A stretch of DNA of 64,000 nt from Pseudoalteromonas sp. MSK9-3. Lineage in GTDB: Bacteria > Pseudomonadota > Gammaproteobacteria > Enterobacterales > Alteromonadaceae. The DNA is taken from assembly GCF_003590335.1 (NCBI RefSeq), contig NZ_MIET01000009.1, forward strand, positions 62,001 through 126,000. Reading direction: 5' to 3'. This document shows, in pieces, positions 1 to 8,428 of the stretch. The translations under genes and the position numbers were made by a program. How positions within the stretch are numbered: the stretch's first letter is position 1; each line of letters starts with the position of its first letter. The notes under the pieces are model-generated. The model saw only the letters and a list, made by a program, of their open reading frames with translations. It was not told where the DNA came from and made no database searches.

Positions 1-2
1 TG

Positions 3-401
3 ACGGTCTTTGTCACAGGTAAGACAAACTTTGGTGCAAGTGCACAAATTATTACCGAAAAAGAAGGCATCGCTAAAACAGAGCACATGGTCTTTAGCAT
101 CTATTCATCTTATGATCAGGCTGATGGCATTATTGTCAATGGCGCTGCGGATCTCTATGCCTCTATTTATGCACCACTGACATCCATTCAGCTCTCGGGT
201 AGCGGCCAGCTATATGGTTCTGTACGAGGTGCGGTGATTAACTCTTCTGGTGGCAGCGGCGTACACTTTGATGAAATACTGAAAACATCGAGAATAGGTA
301 CTGGCAAAACAGGGAATCAAGCACAGTTAAACTTTTTAGGCTGGTCTTATAAACATGCTGAGGCATCACCGGTGAGTAATGCTGACGCTTCTAGCAAATA
401 G
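3..401 (+). CDS. C-terminal part of a pilus/polymer-type surface protein (5' end outside window)
   Basis: The frame is open from the window edge to a TAA, giving the last 132 residues; the first ATG seen (position 87) is internal. The sequence is Gly/Ser/Ala-rich with alternating short beta-like motifs (NGAADLYASIYAP, SGSGQLYGSVRGA) and ends in a Phe-Asp-Glu-containing tail. This pattern is typical of C-terminal domains of PilX/DUF7305-like proteins, where stacked SGxGxxYG strands form a small beta-solenoid. The family call is by pattern only. The N-terminus, where a prepilin or signal peptide would lie, is not visible. No terminator is obvious before the repeat element at 497. Confidence 0.55.
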   Translation, partial: TVFVTGKTNFGASAQIITEKEGIAKTEHMVFSIYSSYDQADGIIVNGAADLYASIYAPLTSIQLSGSGQLYGSVRGAVINSSGGSGVHFDEILKTSRIGTGKTGNQAQLNFLGWSYKHAEASPVSNADASSK

Positions 402-496
402 CCATGGTGTCATTACTCTTGCTTTTACATTTATGTGATAAGAGGTACGCTCTGACATTAAGCAATATTGTGCTTAAATAATTTAATTTACTAAAT

Positions 497-698
497 AACC
501 TCAGCTCGGAATCAGCGAATTTAGCGAATTTGCCCAATAAAGCTATTTTTCTCACTCTCGGCGTTGCTTTCATTTGTAATAGCCCGCTATTACTGCATAA
601 AAGCGCCTTGATATTGAGTGAAATATCATCATTGGATTATAGTTAAGTTTGTTTTCAAAATATTTTCTATTCCAAAACCCTTATCCAAACCTGAGGTT
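497..698. mobile_element. MITE-like element, copy 1 (202 bp)
   Basis: A non-coding block bounded by inverted ends AACCTCA...TGAGGTT. The imperfect inverted repeat extends about 17 bp inward. It is flanked by the direct repeat AAAT at 493-496 and 699-702, consistent with a 4-bp target duplication. The interior is about 90% identical to a second copy at 12884-13076. It is too short to encode a transposase, so it would need one supplied in trans. It fills most of the 456-bp gap between the surface-protein tail and the sigma-factor gene. Confidence 0.8.
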
Positions 699-857
699 AA
701 ATAGGCTCGTCTCTCCTTACTAATCAACTTCCTTAACTTTAAAAAAATATAAATCGCCTTTAAACCTTTTTATCTCTTTACGACGTCTAACTTAGTAACT
801 TGAAAGTAATGCTCATTTATATCAAGCTAGTCTGATAATAATAAAGGGAACAAGATA

Positions 858-1421
858 ATGTTAATTGATGCCCAGCAGGCATTCTCGAAAACATCAGATG
901 ATGGTTCCAGTGACGCTGTGATACGCGGTGCTCAAAAAGGTGATCAAGCTGCATTTGCACAGTTATATCGTGAGCATCATAAGCGGGTATATGCGCTGTG
1001 CTTGCGATTGCTCGCTGATAAAGATTATGCCGAGGATGTGACACAAGAAGTGTTTGTGCAGTTATGGCATAAAATTACTCAGTTTAAAGGTCAGTCAAAA
1101 TTTACAACATGGCTGCATAGTGTTACGAGTAATATTGCTATCAGTTACCTTCGACAGCACAAAAATTGGTTACAAAAAGTCGTAAGCATTGAAGGTGCGG
1201 GGATGGATGAAAGCAGTGTGGCGTTATGTAAAGGCTTAAATGGGTTAGATAAACTGATAGTACGCCTACCTGAGCGAGCTCGCATGGTGTTTGTGCTTCA
1301 TGCAATTGAAGGCTATAGACACGAGGAGATAGCGACGATGCTCTCAATGGCTGTCGGGTCAAGTAAATCACAATATCATCGTGCTAGGCAGCTGTTAATG
1401 GAGTGGTATGACAATGAATAA
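858..1421 (+). CDS. ECF-subfamily RNA polymerase sigma factor
   Basis: 187 aa, the normal size for an extracytoplasmic-function sigma-70 factor. Region 2 lies about residues 30-100 and contains the EDVTQEVFVQLW motif and an aromatic-rich TTWLHSV stretch. Region 4 lies about 130-185 with a helix-turn-helix (GYRHEEIATML, then SSKSQYHRAR). It would direct core polymerase to a small regulon. An AAAGGGA ribosome site precedes the ATG. Its 3' end overlaps the next gene by 8-14 nt, so the two are probably translationally coupled, as is usual for a sigma factor and its anti-sigma partner. The signal sensed cannot be read from sequence. Confidence 0.9.
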   Translation: MLIDAQQAFSKTSDDGSSDAVIRGAQKGDQAAFAQLYREHHKRVYALCLRLLADKDYAEDVTQEVFVQLWHKITQFKGQSKFTTWLHSVTSNIAISYLRQHKNWLQKVVSIEGAGMDESSVALCKGLNGLDKLIVRLPERARMVFVLHAIEGYRHEEIATMLSMAVGSSKSQYHRARQLLMEWYDNE

Positions 1422-1887
1422 ACCTGATTTTGATACATTTGTTTCTCAATCAATTGCTGAGGCTAGTGAAATTGCGCCTGATAAGGATTTGTGGCCGGGT
1501 ATTGAGCGGGCAATTGATGGCGAGGTGACGAACGCTACAAACGTCTCATATTGGCCAAAAGTTACGGGTATTGCGGCCTGCTTTATGGCTGGTTTGGTTG
1601 CGTGGCAAGTTGTAGTCAAACAACCTCACCATGACACCATGGCGTCTATGAGTCATTTTTTTGAACAGCAAAAGCATGTTTTGTTAGTAAAATACGATGC
1701 GCAGCCGGCGATAGTCAATGATTGGCAAGTACAATTACAGGAACTAGAGAACGCCGAGCAAGCAGTGAAGCTAGCACTGCAAAATGATCCTGAAAACGCC
1801 GCATTATTAAAGATGTTAGCGCAAGTATATCAGCAACAATTGGATTTAATTAACAAGGTTCATGAGCCTCGTTGGCAGCAAATTTAG
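1408..1887 (+). CDS. Putative membrane-anchored anti-sigma factor
   Basis: 159 aa with a cytoplasmic N-terminal stretch of about 45 residues, a single transmembrane helix about residues 49-68 (GIAACFMAGLVAWQVVV) and a C-terminal, probably periplasmic, region rich in Gln, Leu and Glu that looks helical. The zinc-binding HxxxCxxC motif of ZAS anti-sigma factors is absent. The role is inferred from position: it overlaps the sigma gene and is followed 9 nt later by a DUF4097 gene. Two ATGs are possible (1408 and 1414); both overlap the sigma stop codon. Homologues in marine gammaproteobacteria are usually annotated hypothetical. Confidence 0.6.
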   Translation: MTMNKPDFDTFVSQSIAEASEIAPDKDLWPGIERAIDGEVTNATNVSYWPKVTGIAACFMAGLVAWQVVVKQPHHDTMASMSHFFEQQKHVLLVKYDAQPAIVNDWQVQLQELENAEQAVKLALQNDPENAALLKMLAQVYQQQLDLINKVHEPRWQQI

Positions 1888-1896
1888 GAGAACAGA

Positions 1897-2841
1897 ATGA
1901 AAAATATAGTAGCGAGTATCGCATTATTGCCTTTGGCAGCGTTGGCGGGGGATAAAATTGACCAGCAGGTTGAGGTGCCAAAAGACGGCAAGATACTGAT
2001 CGAAAATCAACGTGGTGATGTAACGATAAAATCGTGGGATAAAAATGCGTTTAAGGTAACAGGTACGTTAGATGATAAAGCACAAGGCTATACTTTAGAG
2101 ACGCAAGGGTCTGTTACTGAATTTACCGTAAAAATGCCAAAGCGTACACGAGGGTGGAATTATGGTGGAGGTGATGGTTCGACTTTAACTATTTATATGC
2201 CTAAGACCAGTGAACTGAGCTTTGAAGGCGTAAATGTTAATGTATCAGCGACAGATTTTTCAGCGGGTGCACAGTTAAAGACGGTGAATGGCAATGTTAA
2301 AGCAACAAAGTTAACAGGGAAAATCGCATTGGAGACTGTTAATGGCGATGTAGATGCAACCGATTTAGCAGGGAATATTCGCTTTGAAACCGTTAATGGT
2401 GAGATCAACGATCACAATTCATCTGGAAAATTACGCTTTAATGCAGTGAATGGCGATATCGAAAGTAATACGAGTGCAACTGATATTAGGCTCGAAAATG
2501 TCAATGGCGAAGTTGAGTTCAAAATAAAAGAGCTGGAAGATTTGCGTTTAAACACGGTGAATGGCGAGATTGATATCCGCGTGGAAAAAATGGGGGGCAA
2601 CGCGAGCATTAATATGGACACTGTTAGTGGCGATGTACAGCTATTTTTGCCTCGTGATGTATCAGCCCGTTTTGATATTGATGCCCACTCTGGCGGAAAT
2701 ATTTTTAATGACTTAAGTGAACATAAAGCAAAAAAAGCGAAATATGGCCCTTCTAGAGAACTTGAGTTTATTTTAAATGGTGGCCAAGCAGATGTTGAGA
2801 TTGACACTGTCAGCGGTCGTATAGAGATAAAGAAAAACTAA
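1897..2841 (+). CDS. DUF4097-family exported beta-helix protein
   Basis: 314 aa with a signal peptide (about residues 1-17, ending LAALAG) and an AGGAGA ribosome site. From about residue 125 it carries a run of short repeats of the form TVNGDV / TVNGEI, each about 18-20 residues, ending with DTVSGDV and DTVSGRI. This is the hallmark of DUF4097/DUF4098 adhesin-like proteins predicted to fold as a right-handed beta-solenoid. As the third gene of the sigma/anti-sigma operon it is a likely member of the regulon. No catalytic residues are evident, so a structural or envelope-stress role is more likely than an enzymatic one. Confidence 0.8.
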   Translation: MKNIVASIALLPLAALAGDKIDQQVEVPKDGKILIENQRGDVTIKSWDKNAFKVTGTLDDKAQGYTLETQGSVTEFTVKMPKRTRGWNYGGGDGSTLTIYMPKTSELSFEGVNVNVSATDFSAGAQLKTVNGNVKATKLTGKIALETVNGDVDATDLAGNIRFETVNGEINDHNSSGKLRFNAVNGDIESNTSATDIRLENVNGEVEFKIKELEDLRLNTVNGEIDIRVEKMGGNASINMDTVSGDVQLFLPRDVSARFDIDAHSGGNIFNDLSEHKAKKAKYGPSRELEFILNGGQADVEIDTVSGRIEIKKN

Positions 2842-2849
2842 TGTGCTTT

Positions 2850-2876
2850 GTGCCGTTACCCAAAGCGTAGCGGCAC
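2850..2876 (+). terminator. Hairpin after the sigma operon
   Basis: Ten-base arms (GTGCCGTTAC and GTAGCGGCAC, one mismatch) around a 7-nt loop, starting 8 nt after the DUF4097 stop. There is no clear T-tract, so this may be a weak terminator or an mRNA-end hairpin. Confidence 0.4.
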
Positions 2877-2962
2877 ACACTTTAAAGATACACTATATAT
2901 TCCTTTGCAGTTACCTGCCAAAAAGCTAAAATGTCAGCCTTATTCGCAAAAACTGTAGTGCT

Positions 2963-4342
2963 ATGTCTAAACCAGATCTTCAAGTCGACTCGTTAAAGGT
3001 CCCTCCTCACTCCATCGAAGCAGAGCAATCTGTTTTAGGTGGCTTAATGCTAGATAACCAAGCGTTTGACAGGGTTGCGGAGCATGTCGTAGCACAAGAT
3101 TTTTATACTCGTACTCACAAGCTTATTTTTGAAGCGATGGAAAAGTTGGTTGAGCTTAGTGAACCAATTGACTTAATTACCATTTCTGAGAACTTGGAAA
3201 AGAACAACCAACTTGCAATGGTAGGTGGATTTGCCTATTTAGCAGAAATTGCGAAAAACACGCCCAGTGCGGCCAATATTGATGCATACGCAAATATCGT
3301 GCGAGAGCGTGCCGTGGTGCGTGAAATGATTGGAGTCGCCAATGAGATTGCTGAAGCGGGTTTTAATCCAGAAGGTCGAGATAGTCATGAGTTATTAGAC
3401 TTGGCTGAGAGTAAAGTATTTAAAATAGCAGAGCAACGTACCAAGAGTAGTGAAGGCCCACAAAGCTTGCATAACATCTTAGAAAAAACGGTTGATAAAA
3501 TAGAAGAATTGTATCAGTCACCGCAAGATGGCATTACTGGGGTAAGCTCTGGTTATACTGATTTAGATAAAATGACCACAGGTCTACAGCCATCAGACTT
3601 GATCATTGTTGCCGCACGTCCATCAATGGGTAAAACTACCTTTGCGATGAACCTTGCTGAGCATGCTGCGATGACTCAAGACAAGCCGGTCCTTATTTAT
3701 TCACTGGAGATGCCGTCGGAACAGATCATGATGAGGATGTTGGCGTCGTTGGGTCGTATTAACCAAACTAAAGTACGTACAGGTCAGCTTGATGATGATG
3801 ACTGGGCACGATTGTCTTCCACCATGGGGCTACTCATGGAAAAAGGGAAAATGTACGTAGATGACGCATCAGGTCTAACCCCAACAGATGTGCGTTCACG
3901 TGCTCGGCGTATTGCCCGTGACCATGGGGGGATCAGCATGATCATGGTTGATTATTTACAGTTAATGCGTGTGCCATCATTGTCTGACAATCGTACATTA
4001 GAGATAGCAGAAATATCTCGTTCCTTAAAAGCGCTAGCGAAAGAGTTACAATGCCCTGTAGTCGCGTTATCACAGCTTAACCGTACCCTAGAGCAACGTG
4101 CAGATAAACGACCAATCAACTCTGATTTACGTGAATCAGGCTCTATTGAGCAGGATGCCGATTTGATCATGTTTATTTATCGTGATGAAGTGTATAACGA
4201 AGACAGTATGGATAAAGGGGTGGCAGAAATTATCATCGGAAAGCAGCGTAACGGGCCAATTGGTAAGGTTAGGTTAACTTTCCAAGGGCAATACTCTCGA
4301 TTCGATAATTATACTGGGCCAGCTGTAGACGACGAGTACTAA
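2963..4342 (+). CDS. dnaB: Replicative DNA helicase DnaB
   Basis: 459 aa, full length for the hexameric 5'-3' helicase that unwinds the fork. The N-terminal DnaB domain (about 15-115) starts with the PPHSIEAEQSVLGG motif. A linker follows, then the RecA-like motor from about 180 with Walker A ARPSMGKTT (about 218-226), Walker B MIMVDYLQLM, and the SQLNRTLEQR and DLRESGSIEQDAD motifs. No intein is present. The upstream sequence lacks a strong Shine-Dalgarno, but the start matches the conserved N-terminus. alr follows 44 nt downstream, an order shared with E. coli. Confidence 0.97.
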   Translation: MSKPDLQVDSLKVPPHSIEAEQSVLGGLMLDNQAFDRVAEHVVAQDFYTRTHKLIFEAMEKLVELSEPIDLITISENLEKNNQLAMVGGFAYLAEIAKNTPSAANIDAYANIVRERAVVREMIGVANEIAEAGFNPEGRDSHELLDLAESKVFKIAEQRTKSSEGPQSLHNILEKTVDKIEELYQSPQDGITGVSSGYTDLDKMTTGLQPSDLIIVAARPSMGKTTFAMNLAEHAAMTQDKPVLIYSLEMPSEQIMMRMLASLGRINQTKVRTGQLDDDDWARLSSTMGLLMEKGKMYVDDASGLTPTDVRSRARRIARDHGGISMIMVDYLQLMRVPSLSDNRTLEIAEISRSLKALAKELQCPVVALSQLNRTLEQRADKRPINSDLRESGSIEQDADLIMFIYRDEVYNEDSMDKGVAEIIIGKQRNGPIGKVRLTFQGQYSRFDNYTGPAVDDEY

Positions 4343-4386
4343 AGTTTAAAGTACCAAGCTGGCGCATCGCGTAGTAGTGGAGCATT

Positions 4387-5466
4387 ATGAGACTTGCGAT
4401 TGCTAAAATTGATTTAGTGGCTTTGTCATACAATTTGTCAAAGACCAAACAGCTAGCCCCTCACAGCAAAGTGATGGCGGTACTCAAAGCGAATGCGTAT
4501 GGCCATGGTTTAGTGACGATTGCGCAGCACCTGACTACAGCAGATGCCTTTGCTGTCGCACGCATTGATGAAGCATTGGCTCTACGTGCGGGAGGGGTGA
4601 CAAAGCCCATAGTCCTGCTTGAGGGCTTTTTCAATAAAAGTGATTTACCGATTTTACTGGCCAATAACTTCCAAACTATCATTCATGATGAAAACCAATT
4701 AGCGATGTTAGAATCTGCAGAACTTGATGCACCGATTGCTACGTGGTTAAAGGTTGATACTGGCATGCACCGTTTAGGGATTGAACCTGGGCAGTTGGCG
4801 GGGTTTTATCGTCGTTTAAAAGCGAGTAAAAATACACACAGTGCCGTGAATTTGATGACCCACTTTCCATGTGCAGATGATCTAAACAACGCCCGTACGC
4901 AAAATCAAATTACGGCATTTAAACAGCTCACTAATGATCATAATGAGCAGCTTTGTTTAGCTAATTCTGCGGGGATTTTAGGTTGGACTGAGAGCCACTG
5001 TGATTGGATCCGTCCAGGACTAATGATCTACGGAGTATCACCCATGCTACATTACCAGGGTGTTGATCACGGTCTGAAACCGGTTATGCGTTTAACGACT
5101 AAAGTGATTGCAATACGCGATATACCCGCAGGAGAACAAGTGGGTTATGGTGGCCGATGGCAAAGTAACCAACCTACTAAGCTTGCCATAGTTGCCATGG
5201 GTTACGGAGATGGCTACCCACGACATGCCAAACACGGTACTCCAGTCGTCATTAAAGGACATCGTTATGGTATTGTGGGCAGCGTGTCGATGGACATGAT
5301 CACGGTTGATATTGGTGAGAATAGTGAGCAAATAGCCGTGGGCGATGAAGTTGAAATGTGGGGGCCAAATTTAGCGGTAGAGGAGATAGCAGAGTGTGCA
5401 GATACCATTGCGTATGAGTTGCTTTGTAATGTTACACCACGCGTGGGTTATCAATATATTTCGTAA
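4387..5466 (+). CDS. alr: Alanine racemase
   Basis: 359 aa, normal length. It interconverts L- and D-alanine for peptidoglycan using PLP. Lys34 in the MAVLKANAYGHG motif is the PLP-binding lysine; the C-terminal domain has the VGYGGRW segment with the catalytic tyrosine and the GSVSMDMITVD motif. TIM barrel is about residues 5-230 and the beta domain about 230-359. It lies directly downstream of dnaB and may be co-transcribed. From sequence alone the biosynthetic (alr) and catabolic (dadX) forms are hard to separate; the dnaB context favours alr. Confidence 0.95.
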   Translation: MRLAIAKIDLVALSYNLSKTKQLAPHSKVMAVLKANAYGHGLVTIAQHLTTADAFAVARIDEALALRAGGVTKPIVLLEGFFNKSDLPILLANNFQTIIHDENQLAMLESAELDAPIATWLKVDTGMHRLGIEPGQLAGFYRRLKASKNTHSAVNLMTHFPCADDLNNARTQNQITAFKQLTNDHNEQLCLANSAGILGWTESHCDWIRPGLMIYGVSPMLHYQGVDHGLKPVMRLTTKVIAIRDIPAGEQVGYGGRWQSNQPTKLAIVAMGYGDGYPRHAKHGTPVVIKGHRYGIVGSVSMDMITVDIGENSEQIAVGDEVEMWGPNLAVEEIAECADTIAYELLCNVTPRVGYQYIS

Positions 5467-5480
5467 CGTAAAACACCCAT

Positions 5481-5909
5481 TTAGTTTTTGGCGCCTTGTA
5501 GTGTTGCTATAACACATCGGCTTGAAGCATGATCTCTATGCTCACCTAAATAAATGCCTTGCCAAGTTCCTAACTGTAATTGGCCTTGTTTTATCGGGAT
5601 CGTTAATTCACAGCCTAAGGTACTCGATTTAATGTGCGCAGGCATATCGTCATCTCCTTCATAGTCATGCTTATAATACGCCTGACGTTCAGGTACAAAA
5701 TGATTAAAATGACTTTCTAAATCCATGCGAACAGTAGGATCAGCGTTTTCATTAATCGTTAAGCTAGCGGAGGTGTGTTGGAGGAATAAATGCAACAAGC
5801 CGACTTGGTACTCTTTTATCTGTGGTAGATGTTGCAGTATTTCCCTATCAATAAGGTGAAAACCTCGGCGCTTGGCCGAGAGTTTTATCATTGCTTGTTG
5901 CCAGCTCAT
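5481..5909 (-). CDS. yjbQ: YjbQ/UPF0047 family protein
   Basis: 142 aa and full length. It contains the family signature [18 protein letters not shown], then [18 protein letters not shown] and [13 protein letters not shown]. Members form trimers with conserved His residues at a metal-like site and are annotated as secondary thiamine-phosphate synthase, because overexpressed YjbQ can rescue a thiE defect; the physiological role is unclear. Its ATG overlaps the cheX stop by 4 nt, so the two are translationally coupled. It converges with alr. Confidence 0.88.
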   Translation of the reverse strand: MSWQQAMIKLSAKRRGFHLIDREILQHLPQIKEYQVGLLHLFLQHTSASLTINENADPTVRMDLESHFNHFVPERQAYYKHDYEGDDDMPAHIKSSTLGCELTIPIKQGQLQLGTWQGIYLGEHRDHASSRCVIATLQGAKN

Positions 5910-6373
5910 AGGGTATCGAAGCTAACCTCTATGTGTGCGTTGCCATCTTCAGAAGTGAACGGCATCATTAATTTTGCGCCATCACATTTGTGGGTAATGG
6001 TGTGCCCAGTACCAGAGACGACAATAGGCGTGGCCATTTCAAAGTCATAACCTTTTTCACCTAACAGGTTTTTTGCACCACCAGTCACCATGTTGGTTAT
6101 TTCCCCAACCATATCAGTTACTTCTTCATTGATGCCATCAGGGCGTTCGCCAAGCATTCGTTCCATAATGGTCAGTGCTAGGCTCTCGTCAAAAGAAATG
6201 GAAAATGAGCCTTTAGTTTGTGGACCCACCATACCGATTAAGCCGGATACATCACCACGAGCAACTTCGTCTTTTTTGACCTTTGGCTTCCCTGGAGTCA
6301 GTTCTGTTTGCGCCATTGTCGATAGCACGTTAATTAAAGACGCCAAAAAAGGATTGATGAACTCTACCTTCAT
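5906..6373 (-). CDS. cheX: CheX-like chemotaxis phosphatase-domain protein
   Basis: 155 aa. The CheC/CheX fold is supported by an N-terminal [12 protein letters not shown] helix, the core [20 protein letters not shown], and the motif [19 protein letters not shown], which carries the E...N pair that removes phosphate from CheY-P in CheX/CheC enzymes. AAGGGA precedes the start. It is coupled to yjbQ and not near any chemotaxis operon, so its partner response regulator is unknown. It could act on CheY or on another receiver protein. Confidence 0.82.
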   Translation of the reverse strand: MKVEFINPFLASLINVLSTMAQTELTPGKPKVKKDEVARGDVSGLIGMVGPQTKGSFSISFDESLALTIMERMLGERPDGINEEVTDMVGEITNMVTGGAKNLLGEKGYDFEMATPIVVSGTGHTITHKCDGAKLMMPFTSEDGNAHIEVSFDTL

Positions 6374-6453
6374 TAGTGGTTCCCTTGTTCTTTTTTATTT
6401 AATAATGCACTTTGCTAATATATCAGTGTAGTGCTTTTTAAAGGCTGTTGCCT

Positions 6454-6888
6454 CTACTGTTTGCATTTTTCGCATTGACCATGAGCTTCTATGGTTTGTG
6501 CACTGACAATAAACCCTTTCTCTGCTGCTAAGTTATTTAATTCATGAGAAATAATACTAGAGTGCAATTCATCAACATGGCCACATGTATCACAGATCAA
6601 TAGCTGAACTGGGTGAATGTGATCAAAGTGATGGCAGAGCATAAAAGCATTGGCACTTTCGATTTTATGAATGAACCCCAGTTCAGATAAAAAGTCGAGT
6701 GCGCGGTAAATCGTGGCCGGCTTGGCACCTGCTTCTGTAAGCTTTAGCTCTTCTAGCAAGTCATATGCGCCAACGCCACCTTGTTTACTCGCTAAAAGGC
6801 GAAACACTTTTTCACGAATTGGTGTAAAACGGGCTCCTTTGTTATCACAAACTTGCTTAGCTTTACTTACCAATAATTCAATATTCAT
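6454..6888 (-). CDS. zur: Zinc uptake regulator Zur (Fur family)
   Basis: 144 aa. The N-terminal winged helix includes RFTPIREKVFRLL and PATIYRALDFLSELG. The dimerisation domain carries the metal ligands: HHFDHIHPVQ, CDTCG and a C-terminal CEKC pair forming the structural zinc site. Fur proper would have HHDH and a different spacing; the C-terminal CxxC and the proximity to dnaB/alr/yjbQ (as in E. coli) favour Zur. It should repress zinc uptake genes when zinc is plentiful. AAGGA lies upstream of the ATG. Confidence 0.85.
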   Translation of the reverse strand: MNIELLVSKAKQVCDNKGARFTPIREKVFRLLASKQGGVGAYDLLEELKLTEAGAKPATIYRALDFLSELGFIHKIESANAFMLCHHFDHIHPVQLLICDTCGHVDELHSSIISHELNNLAAEKGFIVSAQTIEAHGQCEKCKQ

Positions 6889-7352
6889 AATTTAAATCCT
6901 TACACTGCTTAGCAATACTAACATATTCTTTTTAATAGTCTTGTGTTGATAAAAATTATTATTAAGTCAACAAAGTAGAATCGTATCGCTATATAGCACC
7001 GTTGCTATGGATAGGATCACATTGTAAGTGAATCAGTGCAAATGTGCGAGTTTTAGTGAGAGATTCAATAATGTTCTCAATGGCGTTAGAAAGTGAACCA
7101 GACAGGCTTGATAGGATGTCGCTGAAGGTCTCATTAGTATATTCGTGACTTGTATCGCTCGTTGAACATTTATCTATGGCATTTGCATCTATATTTTTAG
7201 GCGAATTTACCGAGTATGAACATATTTATATTGTTCGGAGTATAGTTTTACAGGGTAATAGTTGCGTGCTTTGTCCTAAATTTATGTACAAATTATGACT
7301 ACTAACGCAAATAGACGAGAAATTAGGTTCGAAAAAGCATTGGGAGGTGGTT
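6889..7352. other. Intergenic region between zur and an orphan gene
   Basis: 464 bp, AT-rich. It should hold the divergent promoters of zur and the 7353 gene, but no convincing zinc-box palindrome, repeat or RNA gene was seen. Confidence 0.4.
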
Positions 7353-7844
7353 ATGTTTCAAGATGCACAGATAAAATTGAAATGCTGGTTTCATAATTTA
7401 GCTCACAGGCCTAATTATCGTCGTTATGCGAATATTGATATGGGCATTGAGCAAGCGTTACAGAGCAACACACCTTCGCCACACTGGCTACTGATTGATG
7501 ATGTAAAAACAGAAAAGGTGACAGGTCACGCAGTAGAAGATGTCTCAAAATACACATTAAAAACACGCTCTGTCTACATAAAACATGTGTTTATAAATGA
7601 CATAAAAAACCAAGTTAAGCCCACAATTTCAGCGGTAGATATTGATTTTTTTCGAGCTTTAGATCATATCTCCACGTATTGCTACGTATTAGTGTATGTG
7701 AAAAGCCAAACCACCCAGCAATATGATAGTGCGTTTTTCTTAGATGATTATGAAGCTATTCAAGGGATAGGAAAAGCAGAGGCGCAAAGCCGAGCAACTG
7801 ATTTGGCCTCCATTTCTAAGATCATAAGAACAGTTTTACTATAA
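7353..7844 (+). CDS. Hypothetical protein, about 163 aa
   Basis: The preferred start is the ATG at 7353, because the strong GGGAGG ribosome site at 7342-7347 sits 6 nt before it; an in-frame GTG at 7347 overlaps that site. The protein has no signal peptide or membrane segment. It shows an N-terminal basic/aromatic stretch (CWFHNLAHRPNYRRY) and a central hydrophobic strand (YCYVLVYVKS). No family is recognised. It stands alone between zur and a tRNA gene. Confidence 0.6.
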   Translation: MFQDAQIKLKCWFHNLAHRPNYRRYANIDMGIEQALQSNTPSPHWLLIDDVKTEKVTGHAVEDVSKYTLKTRSVYIKHVFINDIKNQVKPTISAVDIDFFRALDHISTYCYVLVYVKSQTTQQYDSAFFLDDYEAIQGIGKAEAQSRATDLASISKIIRTVLL

Positions 7845-8134
7845 ATGAGGCCGTATGTAGTCTAAAGGGTCGCTCCAAACATGTTATCGCTTACCGGATC
7901 TTATCTGCCTAATTGATCTTGTTAATGTTTTACTCAGCGCTTGCTCTTATCAAACCATTTATTTATCGGTCGGAAATGTTCTCAACATTGGCTTTAATAA
8001 CATTCAGCTTATATGGTGCGGAGGTATGCTCGGTTAGCAGTAGTAATGCATAATACGAATTGGTTGTTAAATCGCTTAAACCTGCAATATTTTACGACGT
8101 GAGATTATTGTAACAAAGAAACTAACGATTGAAA

Positions 8135-8211
8135 TGGTGGCCCCTCCCAGACTCGAACTGGGGACCTAACGATTATGAGTCGTGTGCTCTAACCAACTGA
8201 GCTAAGGGGCC
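8135..8211 (-). tRNA. ileX: tRNA-Ile2 (anticodon CAT, read as lysidine-AU)
   Basis: The complement gives a 77-nt cloverleaf starting GGCCCCTTAGCTCAG and ending GGGGCC plus an encoded CCA. The acceptor stem GGCCCC/GGGGCC pairs fully and the T-loop is GTTCGAGTC. The anticodon loop is ACTCATAATC. The body resembles E. coli ileX rather than elongator or initiator tRNA-Met, so the anticodon C is expected to be converted to lysidine by TilS to read AUA codons. Confidence 0.9.
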
Positions 8212-8384
8212 ATCAGCAATATGATAAGAAATGTCATATTGAATTTTTGCTTGAAAGTATTAGCAAGCGGGATGCAGTATAAAAACTTTTAAAAGCCTTG
8301 TCACTAGGAAATGTCATAAATTTAACTATCTGTAAATCAAACGGTTAATTTTTCTTCTATTTTAGTGGAATACCTATATTTAAA

Positions 8385-8415
8385 ACAAAAAAGTCGGCTA
8401 TGAGCCGACTTTTTG
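8385..8415 (-). terminator. Terminator of accB-accC
   Basis: Nine-base perfect arms (AAGTCGGCT / AGCCGACTT) around a 3-nt loop, with an A-run on one side and a T-run on the other, so it could work in both directions. It lies 14 nt after the accC stop. Confidence 0.88.
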
Positions 8416-8428
8416 ATTTGTGATGTAA

